A DNA stretch of 64,000 nucleotides from Indioceanicola profundi (GCF_003568845.1 NZ_CP030127.1:886001-950000); one strand, 5' to 3'. Positions 17,869 through 32,138 are shown, numbered from the stretch's first letter. Program-made: numbers and translations. Notes: generated by a model from the letters alone, not told the origin.

Positions 17869-18039
17869 GCGTCTCTCCTCTTTCGGCGGGGCGATGGGCC
17901 AGAATTGGACTCTTACCAACCCTCTCCGCGCGGCCGCAATCCATCGCCGCATGCCGACGGCGGTACGCCGAGAAGAGGCTTGCCGTCGCGCCGCTGGCCG
18001 CGCAAACCGAACGCTGGAGATCGAACCCAGGAGACCGGA

Positions 18040-18894
18040 GTGTCCGAGACGCCGAAAGCCACCCTGACGCGCAGCTATCTTCTAGCCGTGGAGGATGAGG
18101 AATTCCTGAAATGCGACCAGACCCGCGCCATCCGCTTCGCGCTGGAGTACGAGAAGGCGGAGTTGGGGCTGCGCGCATGGGGCATCCGCTCCACCATCGT
18201 CGTGTTCGGAAGCGCCCGCATCCCCTCGCCCGAACAGGCCGGAGCCCTTCTTGGCGCAGCCCGAACGCCGGAGGAGCGGGCAACGGCCGAGGCCAAGGCG
18301 AAGCGCAGCGCCTGGTATGAGGAGGCACGCCGCTTTGCCCGCATCGTGTCCGAGACGGGCGGCGCGCTGACGCCCAGCGCCCAGGGCATCCTGGACAATG
18401 TGATCTGCTCCGGCGGGGGGCCCGGCATCATGGAGGCGGCGAACCGCGGCGCCCACGATGTCGGCGCGCCCAGCATCGGGCTGAACATCCTTCTGCCGCA
18501 TGAGCAGGGGCCGAACCCCTACAGCACGCCGGAGCTGACCTTCAACTTCCATTATTTTCACATGCGGAAGTTCCATCTGGCCCAGCGCGCCAACGGGCTC
18601 GCCGTGTTCCCCGGCGGCTACGGCACCCTGGATGAATGCTTCGAAATGCTGAACCTCCGGTCCACGAACAAGAGTTCGCCGCTGCCCATCGTGCTGGTCG
18701 GTCGCGACTATTGGAGCCGGGTGCTGAATTTCGACGCTCTGCTGGAGCACGGCATGATCAGCCCTGGCGACCTGAACCATTTCGAGATGGTCGATACGGC
18801 GGAGGAAGCCTGGCAGGCAATGCAGGCCCGCGGCCTGCGCCGGCGCGAACCGCCATTGGCGCCGGACACCGCGCCGCCGGCGGAGCAGCGCTGA
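18040..18894 (+). CDS. LOG-family (TIGR00730-type) Rossmann-fold protein
   Basis: The 284-residue protein has GGGPGIMEAANRGA and the FPGGYGTLDE signature (PGGxGTxxE) of the LOG/lysine-decarboxylase-like family; characterised members are nucleotide 5'-monophosphate phosphoribohydrolases that release cytokinin-type bases or act on AMP/GMP. The N-terminal 75 residues extend beyond the minimal LOG core, as in the longer bacterial subgroup. The GTG start at 18040 has CAGGAG seven bases upstream. The preceding frame is open for another 215 codons but is antisense to the peptidase gene and is not part of it. Confidence 0.85.
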   Translation: MSETPKATLTRSYLLAVEDEEFLKCDQTRAIRFALEYEKAELGLRAWGIRSTIVVFGSARIPSPEQAGALLGAARTPEERATAEAKAKRSAWYEEARRFARIVSETGGALTPSAQGILDNVICSGGGPGIMEAANRGAHDVGAPSIGLNILLPHEQGPNPYSTPELTFNFHYFHMRKFHLAQRANGLAVFPGGYGTLDECFEMLNLRSTNKSSPLPIVLVGRDYWSRVLNFDALLEHGMISPGDLNHFEMVDTAEEAWQAMQARGLRRREPPLAPDTAPPAEQR

Positions 18895-18907
18895 CGGGCA
18901 GGCGGGC

Positions 18908-19588
18908 TCAGCTGCGGGAGAGACGCTCCCGCACCTTGGCCGCCAGCTCATCCAGATGCCTGTCCGGCAGGTCGATCTCCCGCAGATGGTCGGCTGTGCT
19001 GAGCAGATAGGAGGCGCAGGTGCCGAGACGGCCGGAAGCACTGGCGATAAGGTCCGCCGCCCGGTCTTCCGGCACAGCCCCGGCATAGAGCGGATGCGCG
19101 GGGTCCGCCACGAATGTCAGCGCCGGAAGCGTTCCCCCGTCCGTCTCCAGCTCGACCCAGCGCGCCGCATAGGCGCCTGTGGCCATTTCCCGTACCCAGA
19201 CCAGCGCCAGTTCGGAGCGTACCTGCCCGGCCGGGATGCGGAACGCCACGCCGCGGCAGAAATCGCCACGGTCCAGGGCCAGCATCAGACCGGGATGCTC
19301 GACCGATCCGCGCCCGATCCGCAGCCACAGGCAGAAGCTGCGCTGCCAGCCCCGGAGCAGCGCCACCCGCCGCTCCACGAAGCGGAAGGCAGGATTCCAG
19401 ACCAGAGAACCGTAGCCGAACAGCCAGACATCGCTCCGCCCGTCCCAGCGCTGCAAGACACTCTCGAGCGAGGCCTCCAACTCCTCATCGCTGAGAACGG
19501 TATGTCCAGACGTCGGGGCGGTCCGCGTCGACTCCCGTATGAAGGCCAGGACTTCGCCGCTTGCCAGCGTGTCCCGCGTGATCTGCAT
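18908..19588 (-). CDS. chaC: ChaC-type gamma-glutamylcyclotransferase
   Basis: The 226-residue protein has the FGYGSLVWNPAFRF block that binds the glutamyl group, RRVALLRGWQRSFC, GxxxGVAFRI and the C-terminal YLLSTADHLREIDLPD segment of the ChaC family. ChaC enzymes act on glutathione, giving 5-oxoproline and Cys-Gly. It is convergent with the LOG-type gene, with stop codons 13 bp apart. Confidence 0.9.
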   Translation of the reverse strand: MQITRDTLASGEVLAFIRESTRTAPTSGHTVLSDEELEASLESVLQRWDGRSDVWLFGYGSLVWNPAFRFVERRVALLRGWQRSFCLWLRIGRGSVEHPGLMLALDRGDFCRGVAFRIPAGQVRSELALVWVREMATGAYAARWVELETDGGTLPALTFVADPAHPLYAGAVPEDRAADLIASASGRLGTCASYLLSTADHLREIDLPDRHLDELAAKVRERLSRS

Positions 19589-19615
19589 GTCCGCTCCAGT
19601 TCCATGCCGCCATGC

Positions 19616-19653
19616 GCGGCCCTGCCGGGTGGGCTGCCACCCGGCAGGGCCGC
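19616..19653 (-). terminator. Perfect 16-bp hairpin after glgX
   Basis: GCGGCCCTGCCGGGTG pairs perfectly with CACCCGGCAGGGCCGC around a six-base loop. It lies eight bases after the glgX stop on the minus strand. A T-run is lacking, but the stem is very strong. It also separates glgX from the ChaC gene start. Confidence 0.7.
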
Positions 19654-19660
19654 GTTCAGC

Positions 19661-21952
19661 TCAGCGCCGGTCCTTGCCGCCGGCGACTACAGGATCGTCG
19701 GCTTTCTCGGCCGGTTCGACAACCTGTTCAGGCAACGGCGCCGGTTTCTCATCAACCTGCCGCAGGGCACGGCTTGCCCGGCGGAGAGCGGAGGAGTGCT
19801 TGCCCTCCGGCTCCAGCACGAACATCAGGAAGGAGCGGCCGGTGACTTCGTAATCCTCACCGGCCTCGAACGGCTCCATGCCCTCTGCACCGTCGGCGAC
19901 GTTGGTGTCCAGCATCAGCCGCCATGTAGATCCGCCGGCAACCTCGGGCAGGGTGAAGCGGACCACATCGTGGTGGGAGTTCACGATCAGCAACACCGTC
20001 GCGTCCATGCCCGGACGGCGAATGCCGGTAGCCTGGGCGCGACCGTCCACCAGCATGCCGAGGCAGCGGGCGTTGGGATCGCCCCATTGGTCCTGCTCCA
20101 TCTCCACGCCGGCCGGCGTGTACCAGGACAGATCCTTCACATCCAACTCGGCATTATAGGCGCCGGTGAGGAACCGCCCGCGCCGCAGAACCGGGAAGGA
20201 CTGCCGGAGCGCGATGGCCCGGCGCACGAACTCGGTCAGCGCCCGGCCCTCGTCGCCGATCCCCTCCCAGTCCAGCCAGGCGATCTCGTTGTCCTGGCAA
20301 TAGGCGTTGTTGTTGCCGTGTTGGGTGCGGCCGAACTCGTCCCCGGCCAGCAGCATCGGCGTGCCCATGGACAGGAACATGGTGGCCAGCATGTTCCGCT
20401 TCTGACGCTCGCGCAGTGCGATGATCTCGGGATCGTCCGTCGGTCCCTCAACCCCATGATTCCAGGAGTGGTTATTGGAGTGGCCGTCGCGGTTCCCCTC
20501 CCCGTTCGCCTCGTTGTGCTTGTCGTTGTAGGAGACGAGGTCGTGCAGGGTGAACCCGTCATGGGCGGTTATGAAGTTCACCGTGGCCCAGGGCTTGCGG
20601 CCCCGGCGGTTGAACATGTCGCCCGACGCGGTCATGCGGGTGGCGAGGTCCGACAGCTTGCCGGCATCGCCTTTCCAGAAGGCGCGGGTAGTGTCGCGGA
20701 ATTTGTCGTTCCACTCCGCCCAGCCGGGCGGGAACTGGCCGACCTGATAGCCGCCGGGCCCGATGTCCCAGGGCTCCGCGATCAGCTTGACGGAGGAGAG
20801 GATGGGGTCCTGCAGACAGGAATCCAGGAAGCCGCCGCCCTCGTCGAAGCCATAGGGCTCCCGCCCCAGGATGGTGGCGAGGTCGAAGCGGAAGCCATCG
20901 ACATGCATCTCCTGCACCCAGTAGCGCAGGCTGTCGGTGACCATCTGCAGGACGCGGGGATGGCTGAGGTTCAGTGTGTTCCCGGTGCCGGTCTCATTGA
21001 TGTAGTAGCGCTGCTGGTCGGGGATCAGGCGATAGTAGCTGGCATTGTCGATGCCCTTGAAACTCAGCGTCGGCCCGCGCTCATTGCCCTCGGCCGTGTG
21101 GTTGTAGACCACGTCCAGGATGACCTCGATCCCGGCGTCGTGGAGGTGGGCCACCATCTCCTTGAACTCGTCCAGCTTGCCGGTGGCCGAATAGCGCGGC
21201 TCCGGCGCGAAGAAGCCGATGGTGTTGTAGCCCCAATAGTTCGCCAGCCCCTTGTCGACCAGATGCTGGTCCTGCACGAAGGCGTGAACCGGCAGCAACT
21301 CGACCGAAGTAACGCCCAGGCTCTTGATGTAATCCACCACCTCCTTCACCGCCAGACCGGCATAGGTTCCGCGCAGGTTCGGCGGCACGGCGGGGTGGAG
21401 CTGGGTAAAGCCCTTCACATGGGTTTCATAGAAGATCGTCCGCTCCCACGGGATGCCGGGTGAACGGTCCCGTCCCCAGGTGAAGGCGGGATTGACGACA
21501 CGGCATTTTGGCATATAGGGCCCGCTGTCGCGGTCGTCGAAGGACAGGTCAAGGTCGGGACTGTCCATCTGGTACCCGAAATGCGACGGGTCCCAGCGGA
21601 TGGTGCCGACAATGCCCTTGGCATAGGGGTCGAGCAGCAGCTTGTTCGGATTGAACCGGTGCCCGTTCTGGGGATCGTAGGGCCCGTGGACACGGTAGCC
21701 GTAGACCAGACCCGGTCGCGCATCCGGCAGGTATCCGTGCCAGATCTCATTGGTGAACTCCGGCAACTCGATCCGCTCGAGTTCGGTCTCGCCGGCCTCA
21801 TCGAAGATGCAGAGCTCCACCTTCGTGGCATTGGCCGAGAACAGGGCGAAATTGACGCCCAGCCCGTCCCATGTGGCGCCGAGCGGGTAAGGCAGGCCCT
21901 CGCTGACGCGAGACGGCTTCATAACCTGGGGAGCAGACACCCGGGCGTCCAT
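19661..21952 (-). CDS. glgX: Glycogen debranching enzyme GlgX / TreX
   Basis: This 763-residue GH13 enzyme hydrolyses alpha-1,6 branches. It has an N-terminal CBM48-type domain (about 15-110), then the catalytic barrel with DVVYNHTAEG, GFRFDLATILG (nucleophile Asp), a Glu in KLIAEPWDIG and NFITAHDGFTLHD, and a C-terminal beta domain. ATG 21952 has GGAG seven bases upstream; a second ATG ten codons later is possible. It diverges, with 121 bp between starts, from the trehalose fusion gene. In this setting it acts as TreX, preparing linear maltodextrins for TreY. Confidence 0.93.
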   Translation of the reverse strand: MDARVSAPQVMKPSRVSEGLPYPLGATWDGLGVNFALFSANATKVELCIFDEAGETELERIELPEFTNEIWHGYLPDARPGLVYGYRVHGPYDPQNGHRFNPNKLLLDPYAKGIVGTIRWDPSHFGYQMDSPDLDLSFDDRDSGPYMPKCRVVNPAFTWGRDRSPGIPWERTIFYETHVKGFTQLHPAVPPNLRGTYAGLAVKEVVDYIKSLGVTSVELLPVHAFVQDQHLVDKGLANYWGYNTIGFFAPEPRYSATGKLDEFKEMVAHLHDAGIEVILDVVYNHTAEGNERGPTLSFKGIDNASYYRLIPDQQRYYINETGTGNTLNLSHPRVLQMVTDSLRYWVQEMHVDGFRFDLATILGREPYGFDEGGGFLDSCLQDPILSSVKLIAEPWDIGPGGYQVGQFPPGWAEWNDKFRDTTRAFWKGDAGKLSDLATRMTASGDMFNRRGRKPWATVNFITAHDGFTLHDLVSYNDKHNEANGEGNRDGHSNNHSWNHGVEGPTDDPEIIALRERQKRNMLATMFLSMGTPMLLAGDEFGRTQHGNNNAYCQDNEIAWLDWEGIGDEGRALTEFVRRAIALRQSFPVLRRGRFLTGAYNAELDVKDLSWYTPAGVEMEQDQWGDPNARCLGMLVDGRAQATGIRRPGMDATVLLIVNSHHDVVRFTLPEVAGGSTWRLMLDTNVADGAEGMEPFEAGEDYEVTGRSFLMFVLEPEGKHSSALRRASRALRQVDEKPAPLPEQVVEPAEKADDPVVAGGKDRR

Positions 21953-22073
21953 GCTTGATCTCCATGCGTTGCAAGCTGGCAGTGAACACGCGGGCTTCCA
22001 AATCGTTGCAACGACGGAACGACTCGGGTTGGAAGCTGTTCGGGCTCCACCCGCCCCTCTGCCGCGAGCCGCC

Positions 22074-25000
22074 ATGACCGCTCCCGCCTACCGAATCACC
22101 CTGAACCCGGTATCCGCCACCAATGATCCGGCGGCCTGGCTTTCAGGTGACACTCTGGACACCATTGCCGACATGGTGCTGCCGGCCTATCTCGGGCGGC
22201 AGCGCTGGTATGGATCGAAGGACGCCGGTCCTCCCCGCGTCAGCCTTGCCGAAACAGTTCCCTTTCCCGCCGAGGGCATCACCGCCGTACTCGCCATCTG
22301 GCAGGTGGAGCCGCCGGGGCGCACTGCCCAGCGCTATTTCCTTCCCCTGGCCGTGGTGCCCCCCGGCATTGTGGAGGCGGGTGACGCATCGGTGCTGGCG
22401 GGGGCGCATCCGGAAAATGGCGGGTGGCTGGTTATCGACTCCTTCGCGGCCGACGCTTTCGTGCGCGCCTTCGTCGGAGCGATGCTGGAAGATGGCGGAA
22501 CGGAACGCGATCCACGGCTGCTGACCGGCTGGACGGGTGTCGCCGCGGCGGATGCCCTGCCGGTCGGGGCCGCTTGGCCGATCCGCCGCGGCTCCGCCGA
22601 ACAATCCAACACCTCCATCCGCGTCGGCGAAAGCGCGATCCTGAAGGTATTCCGCCGGCTTGAGGAGGGGATTCATCCCGAGTTGGAGATGGGCCGTTTC
22701 CTGACGGAGGAGGCAGGATTCCCGGCCATTCCTGCCCTGCTGGGCTGGGCCGAGGTCCAGGGCGGCGGTGGAAAGTCCAGCACGCTGGGCGTGCTGCAGC
22801 AGTTCGTCGCGAATGAAGGCGACGGCTGGTCGTGGGTGCTGGACCATCTCGGCGGAGACGCGCCGGACCCCGACCGGAAAGCCGTCACTTGGCTGGCACA
22901 GCTCGGCAGCCGCACGGCGGAAATGCATCGGGCGCTGGCCGTGGAAACCGACGACCCGGCCTTCCGGCCGGAGCCCGTGACAGCGGAGGATCGGCGGAAC
23001 TGGACGGAGGCCGCGCGCGAGATGGCCCGGCGGGCGCTCGACGGGCTTGCTGGCGCCGAAAACCTGCCGGAACAGGTCCGGAAGATTGCGGACAGCCTCG
23101 TCGCACGTCGCGAGGAGGTGATGGAGCGCATCGCGGCGCTGCTGCCGGAGGTACCGGTCCACAAGACCCGTCATCACGGCGACTACCATCTGGGCCAAGT
23201 GCTCGTGCCCAAGGGGGCGCAGGACGCCATCATTGTGGATTTCGAGGGGGAGCCGCTACGTCCTTTGGCGGAGCGCCGGGCCAAGCATTCGCCGCTGCGC
23301 GACGTGGCCGGCATGCTGCGCTCCTTCTCCTACGCCGCCGCTGTCGCGGCGCGGGAGAGCGGCGGGGAGACGGATGCGGATGCGCTGACCCGATGGTCGC
23401 ACGACGCCTCCAAGGCTTATCTGGATGCCTATCTTGCCGGCTCCCAGGGCTGCCCGGGCTGCGGCCCCTCGGCGGAGGACACGATCCGGCTGGTGCGCTT
23501 CTTCATGCTGGAGAAGGCGCTGTACGAGGTGGTGTACGAACTGGCCAACCGTCCAGACTGGGTGGCGATCCCGCTGGGCAGCGTGGTGGCGCTGCTGGAG
23601 GAAGGTGGCCAGGCGGCAGGCGCCTCCGCCGGGCCGGTGCGCCGCGCCCACCAGATGCCGTTCGGGGCGGAGGTCCAGGCCGACGGCCGCGTCCGCTTCC
23701 GCCTCTGGGCGCCGAAGCATCCCGCCATCCAGGTGGCGATCGAGGGCGGGGAGACCCTGCCCTTGGTGGCGCGGGACGAGGGCTGGCATGAGCTGGTCAC
23801 TGACCGTGCCAAGGCGGGCGGGCGGTACAGCTTCGTCCTGCCCGACGGCATGAAGGTGCCGGACCCGGCCTCCCGCTTCCAGCCGGAGGATGTGCACGGG
23901 CCGAGCGAGATCATCGCCCCCGCCGCCTATGAGTGGCGGGATGCCGACTGGCAGGGCCGCCCCTGGGAAGAGGCGGTGGTCTATGAGCTCCACCTCGGCG
24001 CGTTCACGCCGGAGGGCACCTTCCGGGCCGCCATCAAGAAGCTGGACCATCTGGTCGATCTGGGCGTCACCACGCTGGAGATCATGCCGGTGGCCGATTT
24101 CCCCGGCCGGCGCAACTGGGGTTATGACGGCGTCCTGCCCTATGCCCCCGACGGCGCCTATGGCCGTCCGGAGGATTTCAAGGCGCTGGTGGATGCCGCC
24201 CATGCCCGCGGCCTGATGGTCATGCTGGACGTGGTCTACAACCACTTCGGGCCGGAGGGGAACTACCTGCCCCTGCTGGGACCGATCTTCAACGAGCAGC
24301 ACCACACGCCCTGGGGTGGGGCGGTGAATGTGGACGGCCCCGGCTCGCCGGCCGTGCGCGAATACATCATCCACAACGCCCTGTACTGGATCGAGGAGTT
24401 CCATCTGGACGGGCTGCGCCTGGACGCCGTCCACGCCATCATGGACGACAGCAGCCGTCACCTGCTGGACGATCTGGCGGAGCGGGCGCGCACCCTGGCG
24501 GGCAGCCGCCACATCCACCTCGTCCTGGAGAATGAGGAGAACCAGGCCAGCCGGCTGGAGCGTGACGAGCAGGGCCGGCCGCGCACCTTCACCGCCCAGT
24601 GGAACGACGACGTCCATCACGGCCTGCACGTCGCTGCGTCCGGCGAGAGCGCCGGCTACTATGTGGAATATCACGGCGACCTGGAGAAGCTGGCCCGCGC
24701 CCTGGCGGAGGGTTTCACCTTCCAAGGCGAGATGATGGAGTACAGGGGCGAGCCGCGCGGGGAGCCCAGCGGGCATCTTCCGCCCGGCGCCTTCGTGGCC
24801 TTCCTGCAGAACCACGACCAGATCGGCAACCGCGCCTTCGGCGACCGCATCACCGCCGCCAACCCTGCCGAGGCGGTGAAGGCCGCCGCCAGCCTCTATC
24901 TGCTCTCCCCCCAGGTGCCGATGCTGTTCATGGGGGAGGAATGGGCGGCCGCCCAGCCCTTCCCCTTCTTCGCCGATTTCGGCCCCGATCTGGCCAACGC

Positions 25001-27618
25001 CGTCCGTGAAGGCCGCCGCAAGGAGTTCGAGCGCTTCCCCGAATTCAAGGACCCGGAAGCCCGTGAGCGCATCCCCGACCCCACGGCGGAAGGCACCTTC
25101 ACCTCCGCCAAGCTGGCCTGGGACGACCGCACGAAGACCCCGCATGCCGAGTGGCTGGACTGGTACCGCAGCGCGCTGAAGGTCCGGCGGGCGGAGATCG
25201 TGCCGCGCCTGCGCGACATCAAGGGAAATGCCGGCAGCTACGAGCTTGTCGGCAAGGCCGGCATCGTGGTGCGCTGGCGGATGGGCGACGGTTCCACCCT
25301 GGCCGTGGCCGCGAACCTGTCAGCCGAACCGGCCGAGGGCTTCCCGGAGCCGGCGGGCCGGGTGATCTGGAGCGTGGGCGAGGCGACGGGCGGCCGGTTC
25401 GGCCCCTGGGCGGTGCACTGGCACCTTGAGGAGGGCGGCGGCGGCTCCGGGAAGCAGCAGGAACAGGCCTCCACGCCGCTGGACCAGCTTGCCGCACGCT
25501 GCGGGATCGAGCCCGGTTTCAAGAACGCGATGGGCGAGCAGGTCACCACCTCCGCCGACACCAAGCGGCAGCTCCTATCCGCCATGGGCATCCAGGCCGA
25601 TAGCGAGGAGCAGGCCCGTAGCGCGTTGGAGGAACTGGACCGGAAGGAATGGGGCCGCCCCCTTCCCCCGGTCCAGGTGGTCCGCGCCGACGGGGAGATG
25701 CGGGTCGAGATCACCTTACCGTCTGGTGCCCGCGACATCGGCTGGCGGCTCGCGCTGGAGGAAGGCGGGGAGCGCACCGGCCAGTCCAGCTTCGACAGCC
25801 TTGCCCTGGTGGACCGGCGCGATCTGGATGGGCAGGCGGTTGAACGTCGGGCCTTGACCCTTCCGCCGGACCTGCCCTGGGGCTATCACCGGCTGGAGCT
25901 GGACAGCGGCGCGTCCACGACCCTGATCGTCGCGCCCAAGGCCTGCTGGCTTCCCCCCACCATTGAGCAAGGCGGAAAGCTCTGGGGGGTATCGGCCCAG
26001 CTCTATCTCCTGCGCTCCGCCAGCAATTGGGGCATCGGCGATTTCACCGATCTCCGCACCCTTGTCGAACGCACCGCGGAGCGGGGGGCCGACGTGATTG
26101 GGTTGAACCCGCTCCACGTCATGTTTCCGGACAATCCCGCCCATGCCAGCCCCTACTCCCCCGCCAGCCGACTGCTGCTGAACATCTTGAACATCGACGT
26201 CACGGCGCTTCCGGAATTCGCCTCCTGCACAGAGGCGCAGGAGATCGCCGGGTCGGAGGAAAGCCGCACGCGGCTGGAATCCTGCCGCGCCGCAAAGCTT
26301 GTGAATTACGAGGCGGTGGCGGACCTGAAGATGCAGGTCCTGGGCGCGCTGTTCGAGAGCTGCCGCTCCGCCAACCCGGAGCGCTGGCAGGCATTCCAGA
26401 CATACCGGGGGAAGCAGACGGAGGCATGGGAGCGCTCCTGCCTGTTCCTGGTGATGCGCCAGCATTTCGCCGAGCACGGCCCCGGCCCGGACTGGCACGA
26501 CTGGCCGGAGGAGTATCGCGACGTCGGTTCCGACGCGGTGCAGCGCTTCGCTCGCGAGCACAGCCACAAGACCGACTTCATGGCTTGGCTGCAATGGATC
26601 GCGGACGAGCAGTTGGCCGCAGCGGCCGAAGCGGCGCAGGCCGCCGGCATGGAGATCGGACTGTACCGGGATCTCGCGGTCGGGGCCGACCGGGCCGGGG
26701 CGGAAACCTGGGTGAACCCCTCCGCCATGGTGTCGGACGCGCAGGTCGGGGCACCGCCGGACATCTTCAACCCCGCCGGCCAAAACTGGGGCCTGCCTCC
26801 CTTCGACCCGCGGGCGTTGCGGGAGGAAGGCTATCGCGGCTTCATCGAGCTGGTGCGCGCCAACATGCGCCATGCCGGCGGACTGCGCATCGACCATGTC
26901 ATGTCGCTCCAGCACCTGTACTGGATTCCGCAGGGCGCCGAGGCCACGGATGGGGCCTATGTAGCCTATCCCATGGACGACATGGTCGGCATCCTGGCCC
27001 TGGAAAGCCAGCGGCACGGCTGCCTGGTGGTGGGCGAGGATCTGGGCACCGTGCCGGAGGGTTTCCGCGAGCGGATGGCGGAGGCCAACATCCTGTCCTA
27101 CCGGGTGCTGTTCTTCGAGCAGGACGGCGAGACCGGGGCGTTCGCGACGCCCGACGACTACCCCCGGCTTGCCCTGGCCGTGGTTGGAAGCCACGACCTG
27201 CCGACCCTGAGTGGCTGGTGGGAGGGGAACGACATCCCGCTTAAGGAGCGGCTGGGCCTCTATCCCAGCAAGGATGAGGCGGAGAAGCAGCGGACCCGCC
27301 GCGGGCGCGACCGGTCTCAACTGCTCGAGGCGTTCCGGAACGAGAAGCTGCTGAAGGATGGCGAGGAGATCGACGACAGCCGGCTGGCGGAGGCGGCACA
27401 CGCCTTCCTGGCCCGCAGCGAGGCCGCGCTCGCCATGGTGCAGATCGACGACCTGACCGCCGAGTCCGACCCGGTGAATGTGCCAGCCACATCGACCGAG
27501 CACCCCAACTGGCGCAGGCGCCTCTCCATACCCCTGGAGGAACTTCCCCGGAACCAGCGTTTCAACTCCGTCTGTGAAGTAATCCATGCCGCGCGCGGCG
27601 AAGGGGAGATGACCACGA

Positions 27619-27626
<8 letters not shown>
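22074..27626 (+). CDS. treZ: Trifunctional fusion: maltokinase - TreZ - MalQ
   Basis: A single 1850-residue frame holds three enzymes. Residues 1-515 are a maltokinase-type domain with its N-terminal cap (QRWYGSKDAGPP) and kinase motifs HHGDYHLGQ (about 368) and IIVDFEGEP. Residues 521-1114 are malto-oligosyltrehalose trehalohydrolase (TreZ): N-terminal beta domain, LRLDAVHAI (about 780), LVLENEENQAS, QNHDQIGNR. Residues 1135-1850 are 4-alpha-glucanotransferase (MalQ): WGIGDFTDL, LRIDHVMSL (about 1603), VVGEDLGTVP, GSHDLPTL. Each domain is full length with intact catalytic motifs, and a Gly/Gln-rich linker (GGGGSGKQQEQ) joins the last two. ATG 22074 begins the kinase cap; the ribosome site is weak, and an in-frame start at 21951 is possible. 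It overlaps treY by 8 bp. No partner that makes or uses maltose-1-phosphate (TreS, GlgE) lies nearby. Confidence 0.9.
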
Positions 27627-30402
<2,776 letters not shown>

Positions 30403-30410
30403 CAGGATGA

Positions 30411-30438
30411 CGCCCTGCCGCTTGGCGGCGGCAGGGCG
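30411..30438. terminator. Convergent hairpin after treY
   Basis: CGCCCTGCCGC pairs with GCGGCAGGGCG (11 bp) around TTGGCG, eight bases past the treY stop and about twenty past the chemoreceptor stop on the other strand. It can serve both. Confidence 0.65.
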
Positions 30439-30458
30439 GAACCTCTCGCGCGGCGACT

Positions 30459-32138
30459 TCACCTGCCGATAGCGCTGGCCTCCGCCGCGGCCCGACGCAT
30501 GGATGCCGACATCTCGTTCGATATCGCGGACTGCTGTTCGACCGTGACCGCGGTCGAGGTGACGTAGCTCTGCACGTTGTCGATGGACTCACGGATGGCG
30601 GTGAGGGAGGTCAGGACCTCGTCCGACACATCGCGCAGCTCGCCGATCTCCACCCCGATCCGCTCGGTCGCCGCCCGGGCCTGGGCAGCGAGGTTCTTCA
30701 CCTCGTTGGCGACCACGGCGAAGCCCTTGCCGGCCTCTCCGGCCCGCGCGCTTTCGATCGTGGCGTTCAGGGCAAGGAGATTGATCTGGCCGGTGATGGT
30801 GTTGATCAGCCCGACGATGCCGCCCATGGACTCCGCCGCTTTCGCGAGACGCTGCGCCGAGCTGTCGGCACCGGCGACCCTGGCGGAAGCGCCGTCCGCC
30901 GTGTCCTTCGCCCTGATCATGCTGGCGGCGATCTCCCCCATGGAGAGGTTGAGTTCCTGTGCGCCGGCGGAAACGCTTTCCATGAGGCCGGCGACATGCT
31001 CGCTCCGCTGCCGGGCCAGGGCCTGAGCGGTAACATCCAGGGCGAACTTGATGACCTTCACAGGCCGGCCGGACGGGTCCAGAATCGGGTTGTAGGTCGC
31101 CTGGATCCAGACCGGCCGACCGCCCTTCCCCACCCGCCTGTATTCGCCGCCCTGGAACTCGCCCCGCTTCAGGCCCTCCCAGAACCGACGATAGGCATCC
31201 GTGCCGGCCTCCTCGGCGTCCACGAACATCCGATGATGCCGTCCGACGATCTCATCCAGGCGGTAGCCGAGGGTGGCCAGGAAGTTCTCATTGGCCGAGA
31301 GCACGGTCCCGTCGAGACCGAATTCGATGACCGCCTGCGACTTATGGACGGCCGAAATCTGCCCGAGGCGCTCTGCGTCCTCCAACTTGCGCGCGGTCAC
31401 TTCCGTCGCGAACTTGACGATCTTCACCGGCCGTCCATTCGGGTCCAGGATCGGCGTGTAGGTCGCTTGGATCCAGACCTCCCGCCCGCCCTTGCCGACG
31501 CGGAGATATTCGCCGGCCTGGAACCCGCCGGCCCGTAGGTTGGCCCAGAAATCCCTGTAATCAGCGCTTTCCCGGTGTTCCGGCGGAACGAACATCCGAT
31601 GATGGCGGCCCAGTATCTCCTCGCGGGTGTAGCCCATGGCATCCAGAAAGTTCTGGTTCGCCGTCAGGATCGTGCCATCGAGATTGAACTCGATCACCGC
31701 TTGGGATTTGTGGATGGCCGCGATCTGTCCAGCACGGTCCACCGCCTCCAGCTTCGCCGCAGTGACGTCGGAGGCGAACTTGACCACCTTGTAGGGACGC
31801 CCGTCCGATCCCAGAATGGGGGTGTAGGTGGCTTGGATCCAGACCTCCCGCCCGCCTTTGCCGAAGCGCTTGAACTCCGCGGCCTGAAACTCCCCGTTCC
31901 GCAGCTTGTCCCAGAATTCACGATATGCAGCGCTGTCGGCTTCGGTAGGAGCGACGAACATGCGATGCCGCCGCCCGGCCACTTCCTCCAGCGTATATCC
32001 CATTGCCGTCAGGAAGTTCTCATTCGCCACCAGGATGGTGCCATCCATGTCGAACTCGATAACCGCCTGGCTCCGCCCGATGGCGGCGATCTTGGCTTCC
32101 AGTTCCGCCCGATCGCGCGATTTGAACCAGTGCAGCAA
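30459..32138 (-). CDS. Soluble methyl-accepting chemotaxis protein with three tandem PAS domains
   Basis: The 559-residue protein has no membrane segment. Three PAS domains with an exact 122-residue period (each beginning A(I/V)xxSQAVIEF and containing RHRMFV or HHRMFV and [14 protein letters not shown] blocks) precede a short chemoreceptor signalling region with the hairpin tip around [29 protein letters not shown]. The signalling part lacks the long methylation helices of membrane receptors. TTG 32138 (giving [10 protein letters not shown]) is preferred since GGGGAG lies seven bases upstream; an ATG five codons earlier has no ribosome site. Likely a cytoplasmic redox, gas or energy sensor. 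Confidence 0.85.
   Translation of the reverse strand: MLHWFKSRDRAELEAKIAAIGRSQAVIEFDMDGTILVANENFLTAMGYTLEEVAGRRHRMFVAPTEADSAAYREFWDKLRNGEFQAAEFKRFGKGGREVWIQATYTPILGSDGRPYKVVKFASDVTAAKLEAVDRAGQIAAIHKSQAVIEFNLDGTILTANQNFLDAMGYTREEILGRHHRMFVPPEHRESADYRDFWANLRAGGFQAGEYLRVGKGGREVWIQATYTPILDPNGRPVKIVKFATEVTARKLEDAERLGQISAVHKSQAVIEFGLDGTVLSANENFLATLGYRLDEIVGRHHRMFVDAEEAGTDAYRRFWEGLKRGEFQGGEYRRVGKGGRPVWIQATYNPILDPSGRPVKVIKFALDVTAQALARQRSEHVAGLMESVSAGAQELNLSMGEIAASMIRAKDTADGASARVAGADSSAQRLAKAAESMGGIVGLINTITGQINLLALNATIESARAGEAGKGFAVVANEVKNLAAQARAATERIGVEIGELRDVSDEVLTSLTAIRESIDNVQSYVTSTAVTVEQQSAISNEMSASMRRAAAEASAIGR
30987..32084 (-). repeat. Three tandem 366-bp PAS-coding repeats
   Basis: Three direct units of exactly 366 bp encode the PAS domains of the soluble chemoreceptor. 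At protein level, units two and three are the most similar ([23 protein letters not shown], ATYxPILDPxGRPVK). The constant period points to duplication of a whole PAS module, with no gain or loss of codons since. Confidence 0.85.

Noticed and set aside
18956..21463. Very long open frame on the plus strand (835 codons)
   Set aside because: It lies antisense to the ChaC and glgX genes, which have full family motifs. Such long shadow frames are normal at this G+C. The same holds for 41322-43418 (antisense to fruA and fruK) and 11998-13425 (antisense to the catalase).
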